From DASQLQ01 sp035629935 (GTDB lineage Bacteria; Actinomycetota; CADDZG01; WHSQ01): a stretch of DNA of 35,481 nt. The stretch is taken from assembly GCA_035629935.1 (NCBI GenBank), contig DASQLQ010000173.1:1-35481 (forward strand), given 5' to 3'. This document shows, piece after piece, positions 1 through 8,491 of this stretch. The translations under genes and the position numbers were made by a program. Below the pieces are notes generated by a model. The model had not been told where the DNA came from. It ran no database searches and saw nothing but the letters and a program-made list of their open reading frames with translations. Position 1 is the first letter of the stretch. Every line of letters begins with the position of its first letter.

Positions 1-1
1 A

Positions 2-2551
2 ACCTGCGCGACCGCATACAACGAGGCTCGGGCTTCGATGGTCACCGAAACGAACGGGAACCACACCGCGATGATCACCGGAGCCTACGGAGAAGATTCC
101 GGCATCATCGCGAATGAGACATTCGATCGCGAAACAGGGGCGGCCATCGACCTCGACCAGCCCGCGCTCAACTTCGCCGAAACGCTTTTCGATCGGATAG
201 AGACTCGCAAGCCGTGGCTGACCACCGCGCTCGTGATGGGGAAGGGCAAGCTCACCAGCCTGTTCGACTGCACGCGTAACGAAGCAGGGGAGTGTGGCCC
301 GAGCACTGCGAACCCTGAGGGACAGCAGGTTTCGCATCTCCCTCCAGATCTCGTGGGTGGGGCGACCACGTCGCCTTCCGATCAGGATCTGGATTGTCCG
401 GCCGAGCCGGGTTCGGGCTCGGACTACACGCTCAACGAGTGCACGATGGGGGCCGCGCTCACCCTTCTGACCACGGAAGACCCCGACTTCACGTTCATCA
501 ACCTTCCCGAAGTGGACGCGATGTCCCACGTGTTCGGCGCCGGAAGCCCCCAGGCCCAGGCTGCCGTTATCAGCGCCGATCAAGAGGTCGGGCGTCTCGT
601 CGATCAGCTCAGGGCGTCCAACAAGTGGCAGCACTCGATCGTCTTCGTAACTGCCGATCACAACTTCGGGGACACCGCCGCCAACCTCGTCGGCCGGATC
701 GATCTGAGCCAGGTGTTTGCGGGGGCCGGACCCTCTCCGTTCGGGGTCGTCACACACAACGGTTCTGCATCCGTTTATCTCACCGAGCTAACGGATGCGG
801 ATGCGCCCCTGACCACGGATCAACAGGCGACCCTGGCCGAACTTCGTAAAAGAGCACTGGCTACCGAGGGGATCACAGAAGCTCTCTACCGGCGGCCCAA
901 TCCGAACGATGGTGGCGAGGACTTCACTATCGATTCGGTGCATCCGGAATGGAACCTCGACACCCCGCGAGCCGGCGAGCTATTGATCACCGCGGCCGAG
1001 GAGTACGGCGTCCTGGATACTCGGCTGAACGACGATGCTCTGATAGCGGGGCAGCACGGTCATCCCACCGACCGCCACATCCCCTTCTTCGTTCTGAGCG
1101 GGGGGAATTACGTCGCCGACCAAGAGGTGGCTGCATCCGGCACGCCGTCGGAGGGCGATGACACGCTGGTGCTGCCTGAGCAGGCCGAGAACGTCGACAT
1201 CGCCTCGACCGTTGGGTGGATCTATGGGGTCGGCGCGCCGGAACAAAGTCGGGGTCGCATCTTGGAAGAAGCCTTCATCAAGAACCCGTTCCAGGCCCAG
1301 AAGGATGGCGACATAACCGAACCACTCGTCAAGAGATTGGCGATCTTCATCCTCGATCAGAACAACTCGATCACGCTCCACTGCTTGATCGAGGTCACGA
1401 CATGCGGAACCCCGGTGCCGGCAGCCGCTGAAGACCCCGCCACAGTGGCCAATCTCAAGGCCCTGGCCGCCGATGGCCTCTTCACCCGCTTCGGTTCGAT
1501 CTCTGCGTGGCCGTCGGTGACTATGCCCAACCACAACACGGTCGGAAGCGGTGTCTATCCCGGTCATCACGGGCTGATCAACAACCGGTTCTACCTGCGG
1601 GAGGAGAGGACCGAAGAGGCACCGATCGACCCACAGGATCCGGCCAACCCTCTCTACATCGGTACTTCTCGCTACTTGGTCCCCGAAGTCGAGACCCTGC
1701 ATGAAGCCATCCATCGCAGTTTCGGAGACTGGACGCCCACGGATGGCCCCAGCGAGACCAACGCGTACACGGCCTCGGTCGATGAGCCTTCCTCTAGAGG
1801 CGCCGATTACGCAACACTCGAACCGAGCGAGTCCTATCCGGTGCCGAGCGATTACATCGCAACGCAGAACCCATCGGAAGGCGCCGCGGACACGACTCAG
1901 GCATGCGCGAGTGAGGACCCGGACGGATACGGCTTCGAGAGTGCCTTGGACCATCAAGGTCAGACTCAGAGCCGCCGTCTCTACGAGGACACGGCGCGGC
2001 ACCCCGCCCCGAAGTACCTCATCCACAACTTCACTCTCACGGACGGGGCCGGTCATCACTTCGGCCCGCACACGACTTGTCAGATCGCCGCGTTCCAGGA
2101 TTCAGATCGACGTCTGGGCCGGATCCTCCGGGCGATGGCGGATACGGGTTATCTAGGCGAGACGTTGATCGTCGTGACGGGTGACCACGGCTCGGAGAAT
2201 CAGAACCTCGAGGCACGCGGTCTCCCCTCCGACTTCTCCGAAGATCTGAACAAGATCAACATCGCTCACGTCATGGCGGACTGGCACGTCTATCTGCTCA
2301 CCCTTGATGCACGGGTGACGCCGAGCCGTTTGAAGAAGGGACGGAACTCTCTTTCGTTGACAGTGACCGACAACGACACCGCAGCGCCGGTCGCCGGGGC
2401 AACGCTCGTGGTGAAGGGGAGCAAGGAGAAGGACGTGACGGCAACGACCGATGCCGATGGAAAAGCAACGTTGGAGTTCACTCCGCGAGGCAAGGTGACC
2501 GTTGTCATCTCCGCCGAAGGCTTCAATCGGCGCGCCGTCCGCCTCCGATAG
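2..2551 (+). CDS. Tandem type I phosphodiesterase / nucleotide pyrophosphatase-like protein (5' end missing)
   Basis: The reading frame is open to the left edge, so the true start lies outside the window. Counting from the ATG at 38, two alkaline-phosphatase-fold units follow each other. Unit 1 has a TNGNH nucleophile-region motif (about residue 6), VDAMSH (159), TADHNF (206) and HGHPTDRH (340). Unit 2 starts near residue 430 and has LDQNN (439), SVTMPNHN (493), DGAGHH (668) and GDHGSE (715). Members of this family use two metal ions and a Thr/Ser nucleophile to cut phosphodiester or pyrophosphate bonds, usually outside the cell. Residues 755-837 form a carboxypeptidase-regulatory/Ig-like beta domain. 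The second unit lacks an obvious last metal-ligand His motif, so one unit may be inactive. The substrate cannot be told. The 3' end overlaps the convergent alkyltransferase-like gene by 29 nt. Confidence 0.85.
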   Translation, partial: TCATAYNEARASMVTETNGNHTAMITGAYGEDSGIIANETFDRETGAAIDLDQPALNFAETLFDRIETRKPWLTTALVMGKGKLTSLFDCTRNEAGECGPSTANPEGQQVSHLPPDLVGGATTSPSDQDLDCPAEPGSGSDYTLNECTMGAALTLLTTEDPDFTFINLPEVDAMSHVFGAGSPQAQAAVISADQEVGRLVDQLRASNKWQHSIVFVTADHNFGDTAANLVGRIDLSQVFAGAGPSPFGVVTHNGSASVYLTELTDADAPLTTDQQATLAELRKRALATEGITEALYRRPNPNDGGEDFTIDSVHPEWNLDTPRAGELLITAAEEYGVLDTRLNDDALIAGQHGHPTDRHIPFFVLSGGNYVADQEVAASGTPSEGDDTLVLPEQAENVDIASTVGWIYGVGAPEQSRGRILEEAFIKNPFQAQKDGDITEPLVKRLAIFILDQNNSITLHCLIEVTTCGTPVPAAAEDPATVANLKALAADGLFTRFGSISAWPSVTMPNHNTVGSGVYPGHHGLINNRFYLREERTEEAPIDPQDPANPLYIGTSRYLVPEVETLHEAIHRSFGDWTPTDGPSETNAYTASVDEPSSRGADYATLEPSESYPVPSDYIATQNPSEGAADTTQACASEDPDGYGFESALDHQGQTQSRRLYEDTARHPAPKYLIHNFTLTDGAGHHFGPHTTCQIAAFQDSDRRLGRILRAMADTGYLGETLIVVTGDHGSENQNLEARGLPSDFSEDLNKINIAHVMADWHVYLLTLDARVTPSRLKKGRNSLSLTVTDNDTAAPVAGATLVVKGSKEKDVTATTDADGKATLEFTPRGKVTVVISAEGFNRRAVRLR

Positions 2552-2816
2552 CTCGCCCGTCCTTGATACGGATTCCCTCGGATTCGAGGCGCTGCACCTG
2601 CTCGTTGCGGTGACGAGCCGCGAGGGAGCCGTCCGCACGCACGACGCGCCACCACGGGAGATCTTCACCGCTCTTGGACAGAAGGTTCCCGACGGCCCGT
2701 GCCGCGTGAGGAGAGCCGGCTTCCTCCGCTATCTCTCCGTAGGTCGCGAGCTCACCGGGCCGGAGTCCCTTTAGAACCCGCTTGACCCGCCCCTCGAAAT
2801 CATCAGTTCGGTTCAC
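2523..2816 (-). CDS. Alkyltransferase-like protein (MGMT DNA-binding domain without the acceptor Cys)
   Basis: A 97-residue protein made only of the C-terminal DNA-binding domain of O6-alkylguanine-DNA alkyltransferase: GELATYGEIAEEAG, then ARAVGNLL and PWWRVVRADG. In true MGMT the active site reads PCHR; here it is PWWR (residues 54-57), so the alkyl-accepting cysteine is replaced by Trp. Known ATL proteins bind O6-alkylguanine lesions through this fold and hand them to nucleotide excision repair; that role is inferred here. The start is GTG at 2816, inside the last codons of the upstream ArsC-like gene (14-nt overlap), so the two are probably co-translated. The 3' end overlaps the convergent phosphodiesterase gene. 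Confidence 0.88.
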   Translation of the reverse strand: MNRTDDFEGRVKRVLKGLRPGELATYGEIAEEAGSPHAARAVGNLLSKSGEDLPWWRVVRADGSLAARHRNEQVQRLESEGIRIKDGRAIGGGRRAD

Positions 2817-3192
2817 GGAAGAGCTCCAGAGCTCGTTCGGGGGGCCGCCCGATCACAGCTCGATCGCCGTGGATGACGATCGGTCGTTCGATCAGGATCG
2901 GGTGCTGGACCATCGCATCGATCAGGGCGTCACGGTCGGCCGAAGCCAACCCGAGCTCTCGATAGATTCCCTCGTTCGTGCGAATCATGTCTCGGGGATC
3001 GTTCGTTCCCAGTAATCCGAGCACGTGTTCTAGGTCCTCGTGGGTCGGCACTTGTTCGAGATAACGCACGTATTCGGCTTCGTGACCTTTTTCTTCGAGG
3101 ATCGCCCGCACGGTGCGACACTTCGAGCAACGTGGATTGAAAAAGACCTGCGTGCTCAGTTCATCCTCCAGTTCCCTCGAGCCTCGACCCAT
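2803..3192 (-). CDS. arsC: ArsC/Spx-family arsenate reductase-like protein
   Basis: A 129-residue thioredoxin-fold protein of the ArsC/Spx/YffB family. The N-terminal strand is followed by NPRCSKC (Cys22 and Cys25), then the family's RYLEQVPT and the C-terminal ILIERPIVI-HGDRAVIGRPPE segment. ArsC enzymes reduce arsenate to arsenite with the first Cys of this motif; the CxxC form is also seen in Spx-like proteins, so the substrate is not certain and no arsenite pump is nearby. The ATG at 3192 has a poor ribosome-binding site, while a GGAGG lies further in, just before STQVFF, so the true N-terminus could be about 12 residues shorter with a non-ATG start. It sits immediately upstream of the alkyltransferase-like gene. 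Confidence 0.8.
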   Translation of the reverse strand: MGRGSRELEDELSTQVFFNPRCSKCRTVRAILEEKGHEAEYVRYLEQVPTHEDLEHVLGLLGTNDPRDMIRTNEGIYRELGLASADRDALIDAMVQHPILIERPIVIHGDRAVIGRPPERALELFREPN

Positions 3193-3242
3193 CGTCCCAT
3201 CCGGACCCGGGTTACTACGTGCTCGGAAGGGTCGAGTGGTAA

Positions 3243-4373
3243 TCAGGCGGTGATGGTTTCGACCGAGGTTGTTACCTCATCGAGGATGTCGGGCAGTGGC
3301 TCGACCCCCAGTCCGGGACCTGTCGGGACTCGCACACGCCCGTTTTCGAGCACGAATGGTTCCGTGATATCTGTTGCCCAGTAACGGTCGGAGGCGGATG
3401 TGTCTCCCGGCAGGGCGAAGTTCGGTAGGGAGGCCAGCGCGACGTTGGCGGCGCGTCCGATACCCGTTTCGAGCATGCCGCCACACCAGACCGGTATCCC
3501 GTGGCCCCAGCAAAGGTCATGGATCCTTCTGGCTTCCAGGTATCCACCCACTCGCCCGGCCTTGATGTTGACGATCGCACAAGCCTTCAGTTCGATCGCG
3601 TCGGCCGCCGCTTGGATGGAGGTCACCGATTCGTCGAGGCATATCGGGGTGGAAACCTTGAGCGCAAGCTCGGCGTGCGCCCGAACCTCGTCTTCGGGCA
3701 AAGGTTGTTCGATCAGGAGGAGCTCGTACTCATCCAGACGGGCGAGGTGTCGCGCGTCGGAGAGGCGATAGGCGGTGTTCGCATCCACCTGCAGCGGAAG
3801 ATCGGGGCCGAACTTCTCGCGAACGGCTCTGACTTGCTCGATGTCGCTACCCGGCTCGATCTTCAGCTTGATGCGCATGTACCCACTATTTACGTATCCG
3901 TCGACCGTCTCCAGGAGTTCGCCGATGTCGTCGTGGATGCCGACGGATACGCCGGTATCCACCCGATCCCGCACCCCTCCCAGGTACTCGGCGAAGGAAA
4001 CGCCGGCGTGACGCAGCTCGGCATCGAGGATGGCCATCTCCACCGCTGCCTTTGCCATCCGGTGGCCCTTCACCCCCGCGACTAGGTCTGCGAAGCGCAC
4101 CGCGCTGGTCGACTTCTCCGCCAGTACGTCGGGTGCCAGGAACTGCTTGATGACATGTTGTGCCCCATCGATGTATTCGCTGGAGTAGCTGGGCTCGATC
4201 CCGGCGACGCACTCTCCCCACCCCACGCCATCGGCAGTGACCACCTTGACCAGCAAGATGTCACGTTCGGTTTCGGTGCCAAAAGAGGTCCTGAACGGAG
4301 TCTTGAGCGGTAGCGCGATGCGGCGCAGTTCGATCGCCTCGACGTGGGTGCCCGGCAAGGTCTCAGGAGGCAA
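3243..4373 (-). CDS. Enolase-superfamily enzyme of the OSBS / N-acylamino-acid racemase group
   Basis: A 376-residue protein with the full two-domain architecture of the muconate-lactonizing subgroup. Catalytic and metal residues are in place: KLK (Lys169, Lys171), VDAN (Asp197), IEQP (Glu222), LDES (Asp247, Glu248) and NIKAGRVGG (Lys271). This pattern is shared by o-succinylbenzoate synthase (menaquinone synthesis), N-succinyl/N-acylamino-acid racemase and dipeptide epimerases, and sequence reading cannot separate them. No other menaquinone gene is visible. The start is TTG at 4373, with GGAGGTGAT eight bases upstream inside the 3' end of the M19 dipeptidase gene (11-nt overlap), so the two are translationally coupled. 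That pairing favours an amino-acid or dipeptide stereochemistry role. Confidence 0.85.
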   Translation of the reverse strand: MPPETLPGTHVEAIELRRIALPLKTPFRTSFGTETERDILLVKVVTADGVGWGECVAGIEPSYSSEYIDGAQHVIKQFLAPDVLAEKSTSAVRFADLVAGVKGHRMAKAAVEMAILDAELRHAGVSFAEYLGGVRDRVDTGVSVGIHDDIGELLETVDGYVNSGYMRIKLKIEPGSDIEQVRAVREKFGPDLPLQVDANTAYRLSDARHLARLDEYELLLIEQPLPEDEVRAHAELALKVSTPICLDESVTSIQAAADAIELKACAIVNIKAGRVGGYLEARRIHDLCWGHGIPVWCGGMLETGIGRAANVALASLPNFALPGDTSASDRYWATDITEPFVLENGRVRVPTGPGLGVEPLPDILDEVTTSVETITA

Positions 4374-5391
4374 CGCCCATCACCTCCCTGAAGACGCGCA
4401 GGAAGTTGTCGCCCAGAACCTTCTGCAGATCGGTCCCTTCTATCCCGCGTTCCTTGAGGGTTTCGATCAAAGCAGGCATGCCGGCCGGCGATTCGAGACC
4501 TTCGATCACCGCGCGGACATCGACTCCGCCGAAGATGATCTCGGGATAGGTCGAGTAGACCTCGTCGAAGTACTCCCGCACGTAGTCGGCGCCGATGCCC
4601 ACATGATCGATGCCGACGGATTCCGCTACATGGAGAACATGGTCGGCGACACGGTCGAGAGTAGGACGTTCGGGGTCGATGAACTCGGGGATCCCTGCGG
4701 GGATGCCGATGACTCCGCCGTTCGCCGCGATCCCCTTTATGTGTTCCTCGCTGAGGTTGCGATGGTGATCCCGGAGACTCTTGGGCGAGGAATGTGAAGC
4801 AACCAGCGGTCGCGTTGCGTGCTGCAGCACGTCTTCGGTGCTCTGGGCGGAGAGATGCGAGACATCCATGACCAGTCCCAGACGTTCAAACATGCGCAAC
4901 GCCTCGATCCCATGGGAGGACAGTCCTTGTCCCGGGTCCCCGTCGGCACTTCCACCGGCGAGGAGGGTGTTCCCGAAGTGGGTGAATGACGCCATCCGAA
5001 CTCCGAGCTCGAAGAATTGCTCGACCAGCACGACATCGGTGCCGACGGCATGGCTGCCTTCGAGCGCGAGGACCAGGGCGAGCTTGCCGGCGCTCACCGC
5101 GGCATCGATGTCCTTCCCCGTGTAACAAAGAGCGACGGAATCGCCGGCGGCAGCAACCTCCTCTTTCAGAGCGTGGATCAGGAGCAACGTGCGCCTCAAC
5201 GCACCATCGGGAACGAACTCTTCCTCGATGAATATGGGCGTGACCTGCACGTCGATTCCCGCTTCGCGGAACTGTGGGACGAACCGGGAACTCAGACTGT
5301 CTCTGCGGCCGAGTGAGCGCTCGCGCGCCAACAGCAGGATCCAGTCATTATGACAATCGACTACAGGCGATCCGATCCGGGAAGGACTCAC
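4363..5391 (-). CDS. Membrane dipeptidase-family (peptidase M19) zinc dipeptidase
   Basis: About 342 residues, the usual M19 length. Zinc-site motifs are in order: DCHND near the N-terminus (His and Asp), LEGSHA (bridging Glu), DVSHLS (His) and ASHSSPKS (His), then HVGIGADY near the C-terminus. M19 enzymes hydrolyse dipeptides, often accepting a C-terminal D-residue. There is no signal peptide, so this is probably cytoplasmic. I chose GTG at 5391, with GGAGG four bases upstream; a TTG at 5409 in the same frame has no such site. It overlaps and leads the enolase-superfamily gene, forming a two-gene operon that could trim and epimerise peptidoglycan-type or other mixed-chirality dipeptides. Confidence 0.88.
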   Translation of the reverse strand: MSPSRIGSPVVDCHNDWILLLARERSLGRRDSLSSRFVPQFREAGIDVQVTPIFIEEEFVPDGALRRTLLLIHALKEEVAAAGDSVALCYTGKDIDAAVSAGKLALVLALEGSHAVGTDVVLVEQFFELGVRMASFTHFGNTLLAGGSADGDPGQGLSSHGIEALRMFERLGLVMDVSHLSAQSTEDVLQHATRPLVASHSSPKSLRDHHRNLSEEHIKGIAANGGVIGIPAGIPEFIDPERPTLDRVADHVLHVAESVGIDHVGIGADYVREYFDEVYSTYPEIIFGGVDVRAVIEGLESPAGMPALIETLKERGIEGTDLQKVLGDNFLRVFREVMGVAS

Positions 5392-5429
5392 CGCACCTCC
5401 TTCGGCCAAAAAGCCCCCCCAGAGTAGTT

Positions 5430-6338
5430 CTAGAGGCGGTGGCGTATCAGCGTCGTGTCCGGAGCTCTATCCAAGCAAGGGCTTTCCAGGGGGCACTCCG
5501 TTGTTTCGCCGGCGTCGGTGGACGCGTACCACCGGTAGTCGTGGGCACCTTCGTTCAGGAGTGTCGGAGGGAACCGGACTTCGAGTGTGCTGTCATCCGG
5601 TCGGAACACCGCCGCGTAGCCGCGTGACTGACCAGTCTTCGTATTCAGCATCGTAGCCCTGACGGTCGAATCCCTCTCGTCGAGATCTATCAGCAGCATC
5701 CGCTCGATCGTGGCCGGCTTCTTGTCTAGGTCGAACCCAAGCTCCATACGTGCGGGACCTGCGAGATCAGTGTCGGAGAACTCTTCGAAGGTCTTGATGC
5801 GATGAACTATCTCCGTGGTTATGGACGTCTCCGAGCTTTCCTGGGTCTGTTCGATCGCCGCTATGTCCAGTGGGCCGGGAGAGTCGTCTGCGTCACTCAA
5901 TGCTTCGAAGGGTTCGGTCACGAAGACGTCTTTTTGAAGTGTCTTGGAGGTTTTTGAAGATTCACCAGTGCAGTTGATCGAGGAGATCGCTCGTACGTCG
6001 ACGTGATAGCTACCCGGTCCGGGGAACTGGATCGGGATCTTTAGCTTCGCCGGGGCCCCGGGGTTCGAGTAGTCGGGGTCCTGAACACATCCGGTGTGGG
6101 CGAAGACGACACCGCCCGTACCGTTGGCGTCCTCGAATTGCACCTGCACCTCGGAGATCCATGAGCCTGGATCGTGCGCAACGACCTTCAAGATCTCATT
6201 GACGCCGGCTTTCAGCGGTGGTTGGAGGAACTTGAAAACGGTGATCTTCGGGCCGCGGTGCCCGGGATCGGCTCCTGCGGGTGATGCCATAGTGGTCGCC
6301 AGGACCATGGTCGCAACGATCGTAAAGAGCTTCTTCAC
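5430..6338 (-). CDS. Secreted protein of unknown function
   Basis: A 302-residue protein starting at GTG 6338 directly after an AGGAGG site. The N-terminus is a clear signal peptide (KK, then a hydrophobic run, ASPAGA cleavage region). The mature part looks beta-rich: residues about 35-150 read like an Ig/PKD-type module with paired cysteines, followed by an acidic linker (DADDSPG) and a second beta-rich half that ends with four cysteines clustered in ECPLESPCLD. No catalytic motif is recognised. It is transcribed away from chrA from a shared 105-bp intergenic region. A longer frame reaching 6395 exists, but it has no ribosome-binding site and would put 19 residues in front of the signal peptide. 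Confidence 0.75.
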   Translation of the reverse strand: MKKLFTIVATMVLATTMASPAGADPGHRGPKITVFKFLQPPLKAGVNEILKVVAHDPGSWISEVQVQFEDANGTGGVVFAHTGCVQDPDYSNPGAPAKLKIPIQFPGPGSYHVDVRAISSINCTGESSKTSKTLQKDVFVTEPFEALSDADDSPGPLDIAAIEQTQESSETSITTEIVHRIKTFEEFSDTDLAGPARMELGFDLDKKPATIERMLLIDLDERDSTVRATMLNTKTGQSRGYAAVFRPDDSTLEVRFPPTLLNEGAHDYRWYASTDAGETTECPLESPCLDRAPDTTLIRHRL

Positions 6339-6346
6339 CGGGCCTC

Positions 6347-6358
6347 CTACAGCTGTAG
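6347..6358. promoter_or_regulatory. 12-bp perfect palindrome between the secreted-protein gene and chrA
   Basis: CTACAGCTGTAG is a perfect palindrome containing TACA-N2-TGTA. It overlaps the AGGAGG of the leftward gene by one base. The core resembles operators of the BlaI/MecI/CopY repressor family, but no such repressor gene is in the window. It could instead be a small hairpin in the leader of the leftward mRNA. Confidence 0.35.
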
Positions 6359-6443
6359 TAGATGGGCAGCGACCATTAGAGCAAAGTTTCGTCACAAAGT
6401 TTCCGATCTGGCTCTAAGCCCTGGCCGTTTACTGTCCTGCGCC

Positions 6444-7823
6444 ATGAGGGCCACCCGTTCGAGCGGCTCCCCCCAGGCCTCCGATGGGCGTCACCTCGTC
6501 CCACTCGGCGAGGCCGTCCGCTATTGGGCACGTCTGGGGCTCATCAACTTCGGGGGCCCGGCGGGGCAGATCGCGATCATGCACGACGAGCTGGTCGATC
6601 GGAAGCGCTGGATCAGCAACGACCGGTTCCTCCATGCCCTGAATTACTGCATGTTGCTCCCGGGTCCCGAGGCCCAACAGCTCGCCATCTACATCGGCTG
6701 GTTGCTGAACGGGAACATCGGAGGCATCGCTGCCGGGATCCTCTTTGTCCTCCCGGCCTTCTTCCTGATCCTGGGTCTGTCATGGACGTACGCGGTGCAC
6801 GGCGACATCGGATGGATAGCTGCCGTCTTCTTTGGTCTGGAGGCCGCCGTCATCGCTTTGGTGGCAGCGGCCGTGATACGGGTTGGGTCCAAAGCGCTCA
6901 GACACCCATCCCTGACGGTGATCGCGGCGGCCGCCTTCATTTCGATCTTCTTCCTCAAGGTTCCGTTCCCGTTGATCATCATCACGGCGGGAGTCATCGG
7001 GTTGGTGGGTTCGCGGCTGGCCCCGGATGTCTTCGCGAGCAGTGGGCACGAGCAGGAGGAAGACGGCACGATCCTGAGCGACAACATCGATGAGCATGCT
7101 CCCGGCGCATCGTGGAGCCGAACACTGAGGATCCTCACTGTTGGTCTGATCGTTTGGTGGGGGCCGTTGCTCGCCGTGATCGCGGTACGTGGAACGGACG
7201 ACACGTTGAGTCGTATGGCGGTGTTCTTCAGCAAGGCAGCGATGGTCACCTTCGGCGGTGCATATGCGGTGCTCGCCTACATCAATCAGGCGGCCGTTCA
7301 GCAATTCGGTTGGCTCGAGCCGGGTCAGATGGTCACGGGTCTTGGTCTTGCCGAGTCGACCCCCGGTCCGCTGATCATGGTGACCGAATTCGTTGGGTTC
7401 CTGGGGGCGTATCGATTTCCTGGTGGGCTGGACCCGTTCGTCGCAGGAATCTTGGGCGCAACTGTCACGGTCTGGGCAACGTTCGCACCATGTTTCCTGT
7501 GGATCTTCCTCGGCGCACCCTTCATCGAGCAGCTGCGCGGGAACCGCGCTCTCAACGGTGCTCTTTCAGCCGTCACGGCGGCGGTTGTGGGAGTGATCCT
7601 CAACTTGGCGGTGACTTTCGGCATCGTTGCACTCTTCGAGACGGTTCACCAAGGCCGATTCATGAACGTGACCTTCCCGGCACCTGCATTGGGCTCATTG
7701 GACGTGTTCGCCGCTCTGATGGCAGTGACGGGTTTCGTCGCGCTCTGGCGCTACCGCGTGAACGTGCTCTGGGTGATCGGGGGAAGTGCTCTCATCGGTC
7801 TCGCTTATCGCTCTCTCACGTAG
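6444..7823 (+). CDS. chrA: Chromate transporter, long (two-CHR-domain) form
   Basis: A 459-residue polytopic membrane protein with two homologous CHR halves. The first half carries LGLINFGGPAGQIA and LLPGPEAQQLAIYIGW; the second carries MVTFGGAYAVLAYI and ESTPGPLIMVTEFVGF. These are the paired F-GGP/FGGAY and PGP motifs of the ChrA family. Known members export chromate from the cytoplasm, driven by the membrane potential, and give chromate resistance. The ATG at 6444 has no convincing ribosome-binding site; TTTACT lies about ten bases before it, so a very short leader is possible. It stands alone, divergent from the secreted-protein gene, with no chrB regulator in view. Confidence 0.93.
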   Translation: MRATRSSGSPQASDGRHLVPLGEAVRYWARLGLINFGGPAGQIAIMHDELVDRKRWISNDRFLHALNYCMLLPGPEAQQLAIYIGWLLNGNIGGIAAGILFVLPAFFLILGLSWTYAVHGDIGWIAAVFFGLEAAVIALVAAAVIRVGSKALRHPSLTVIAAAAFISIFFLKVPFPLIIITAGVIGLVGSRLAPDVFASSGHEQEEDGTILSDNIDEHAPGASWSRTLRILTVGLIVWWGPLLAVIAVRGTDDTLSRMAVFFSKAAMVTFGGAYAVLAYINQAAVQQFGWLEPGQMVTGLGLAESTPGPLIMVTEFVGFLGAYRFPGGLDPFVAGILGATVTVWATFAPCFLWIFLGAPFIEQLRGNRALNGALSAVTAAVVGVILNLAVTFGIVALFETVHQGRFMNVTFPAPALGSLDVFAALMAVTGFVALWRYRVNVLWVIGGSALIGLAYRSLT

Positions 7824-7860
7824 CTCGCGTCGTTTGTTCGTCTCGATTTTGGGTACCTAC

Positions 7861-7908
7861 TTCTTAAGGTTCAGCAATGTTTGAACGGGCTGAACACTTC
7901 TTTCTTAA
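7861..7908. promoter_or_regulatory. Repeat-rich leader upstream of the ferritin-like gene
   Basis: Two TTCTTAA heptamers (7861-7867 and 7902-7908) bracket an inverted repeat, GTTCAGC (7869-7875) and GCTGAAC (7889-7895), with a further TGAAC at 7882. The arrangement suggests an operator or regulated promoter for the gene starting at 7937. The regulator is unknown. Confidence 0.35.
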
Positions 7909-7936
7909 TGGTGGGGTGACTAGCTAGGAGGAGCCA

Positions 7937-8425
7937 ATGGCAGAGCTGACTAATCTGGAAGAGAAGCTGGGCGAAGTGATCGGTCTAGCGCAAGCTGCAA
8001 AGGCCGCGACCGACAAGATCATCAAGCTGGAAGACGCAGAAAGCGTGAAGGACGTTCTCGAGCGGATGAACGAGGAAGCCGCAGAGACCGAGAAGCGTGG
8101 CACAGACATCGCCGACAGCATCGAGGGAAAGAAGACCGCGATCCTCGAGTTGGCCTCCGAGACCAAGTCCAAGGCATCGACCATGCTGAAGACCTACATC
8201 GACGAGGACTCCGACGCGCTCGACGGCTTCGAGTTCCTTACGATGGCTGAAGCCGGCGAGGTCGGTCACTGGAAGGTATTGCGTGTGATGGCCGAAGCGG
8301 CCGGCGACCAGTCGATCAAGCAACTGACCGATTGGGCGTTGCCGATCCAGGAACGTCACTTCGAAGACGCACAGGGGAACTCGCTGAAGCTTGCGGGAGA
8401 TCAGGACCCGAACGAAACCAGCTGA
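7937..8425 (+). CDS. Ferritin-like / helical stress protein, unknown function
   Basis: A 162-residue, almost wholly alpha-helical protein with an AGGAGGAG site six bases before the ATG. Residues 1-90 are Lys/Glu-rich amphipathic helix. The second half (GEVGHWKVLRVMAEAAGD, then IQERHFEDAQGNSLKLA) has E..H and ERH patterns like those of ferritin-like or manganese-catalase-like four-helix proteins, so a di-metal site is possible but not shown. No signal peptide. It is followed at short distance by two more small helical-protein genes in the same direction, each of which seems to have its own promoter. Confidence 0.75.
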   Translation: MAELTNLEEKLGEVIGLAQAAKAATDKIIKLEDAESVKDVLERMNEEAAETEKRGTDIADSIEGKKTAILELASETKSKASTMLKTYIDEDSDALDGFEFLTMAEAGEVGHWKVLRVMAEAAGDQSIKQLTDWALPIQERHFEDAQGNSLKLAGDQDPNETS

Positions 8426-8453
8426 GTACCGGCTGAACTGATCACTTTGCTGG

Positions 8454-8485
8454 ATTGTAGGAGGGATGCTGATCCCTCCTACAAT
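8454..8485. promoter_or_regulatory. 14-bp inverted repeat overlapping a leaderless promoter
   Basis: The arms at 8454-8467 and 8472-8485 are perfect inverted repeats (ATTGTAGGAGGGAT and its complement) around a GCTG loop. The right arm ends in TACAAT, a five-of-six match to the -10 consensus; six bases later comes the ATG at 8492, so transcription would begin at the start codon. The left arm contains TTGTAG at the -35 position. A repressor bound here would cover the whole core promoter. As RNA it would be a strong hairpin, but there is no T-run for a terminator. Confidence 0.6.
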
Positions 8486-8491
8486 GCCCGC

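Noticed and set aside
980..2071. Long leftward open frame (363 codons) opposite the phosphodiesterase gene
   Set aside because: It is antisense to a clearly conserved protein, has Arg/Val/Gly-rich composition and no recognisable domain; long antisense frames are common in high-GC DNA.
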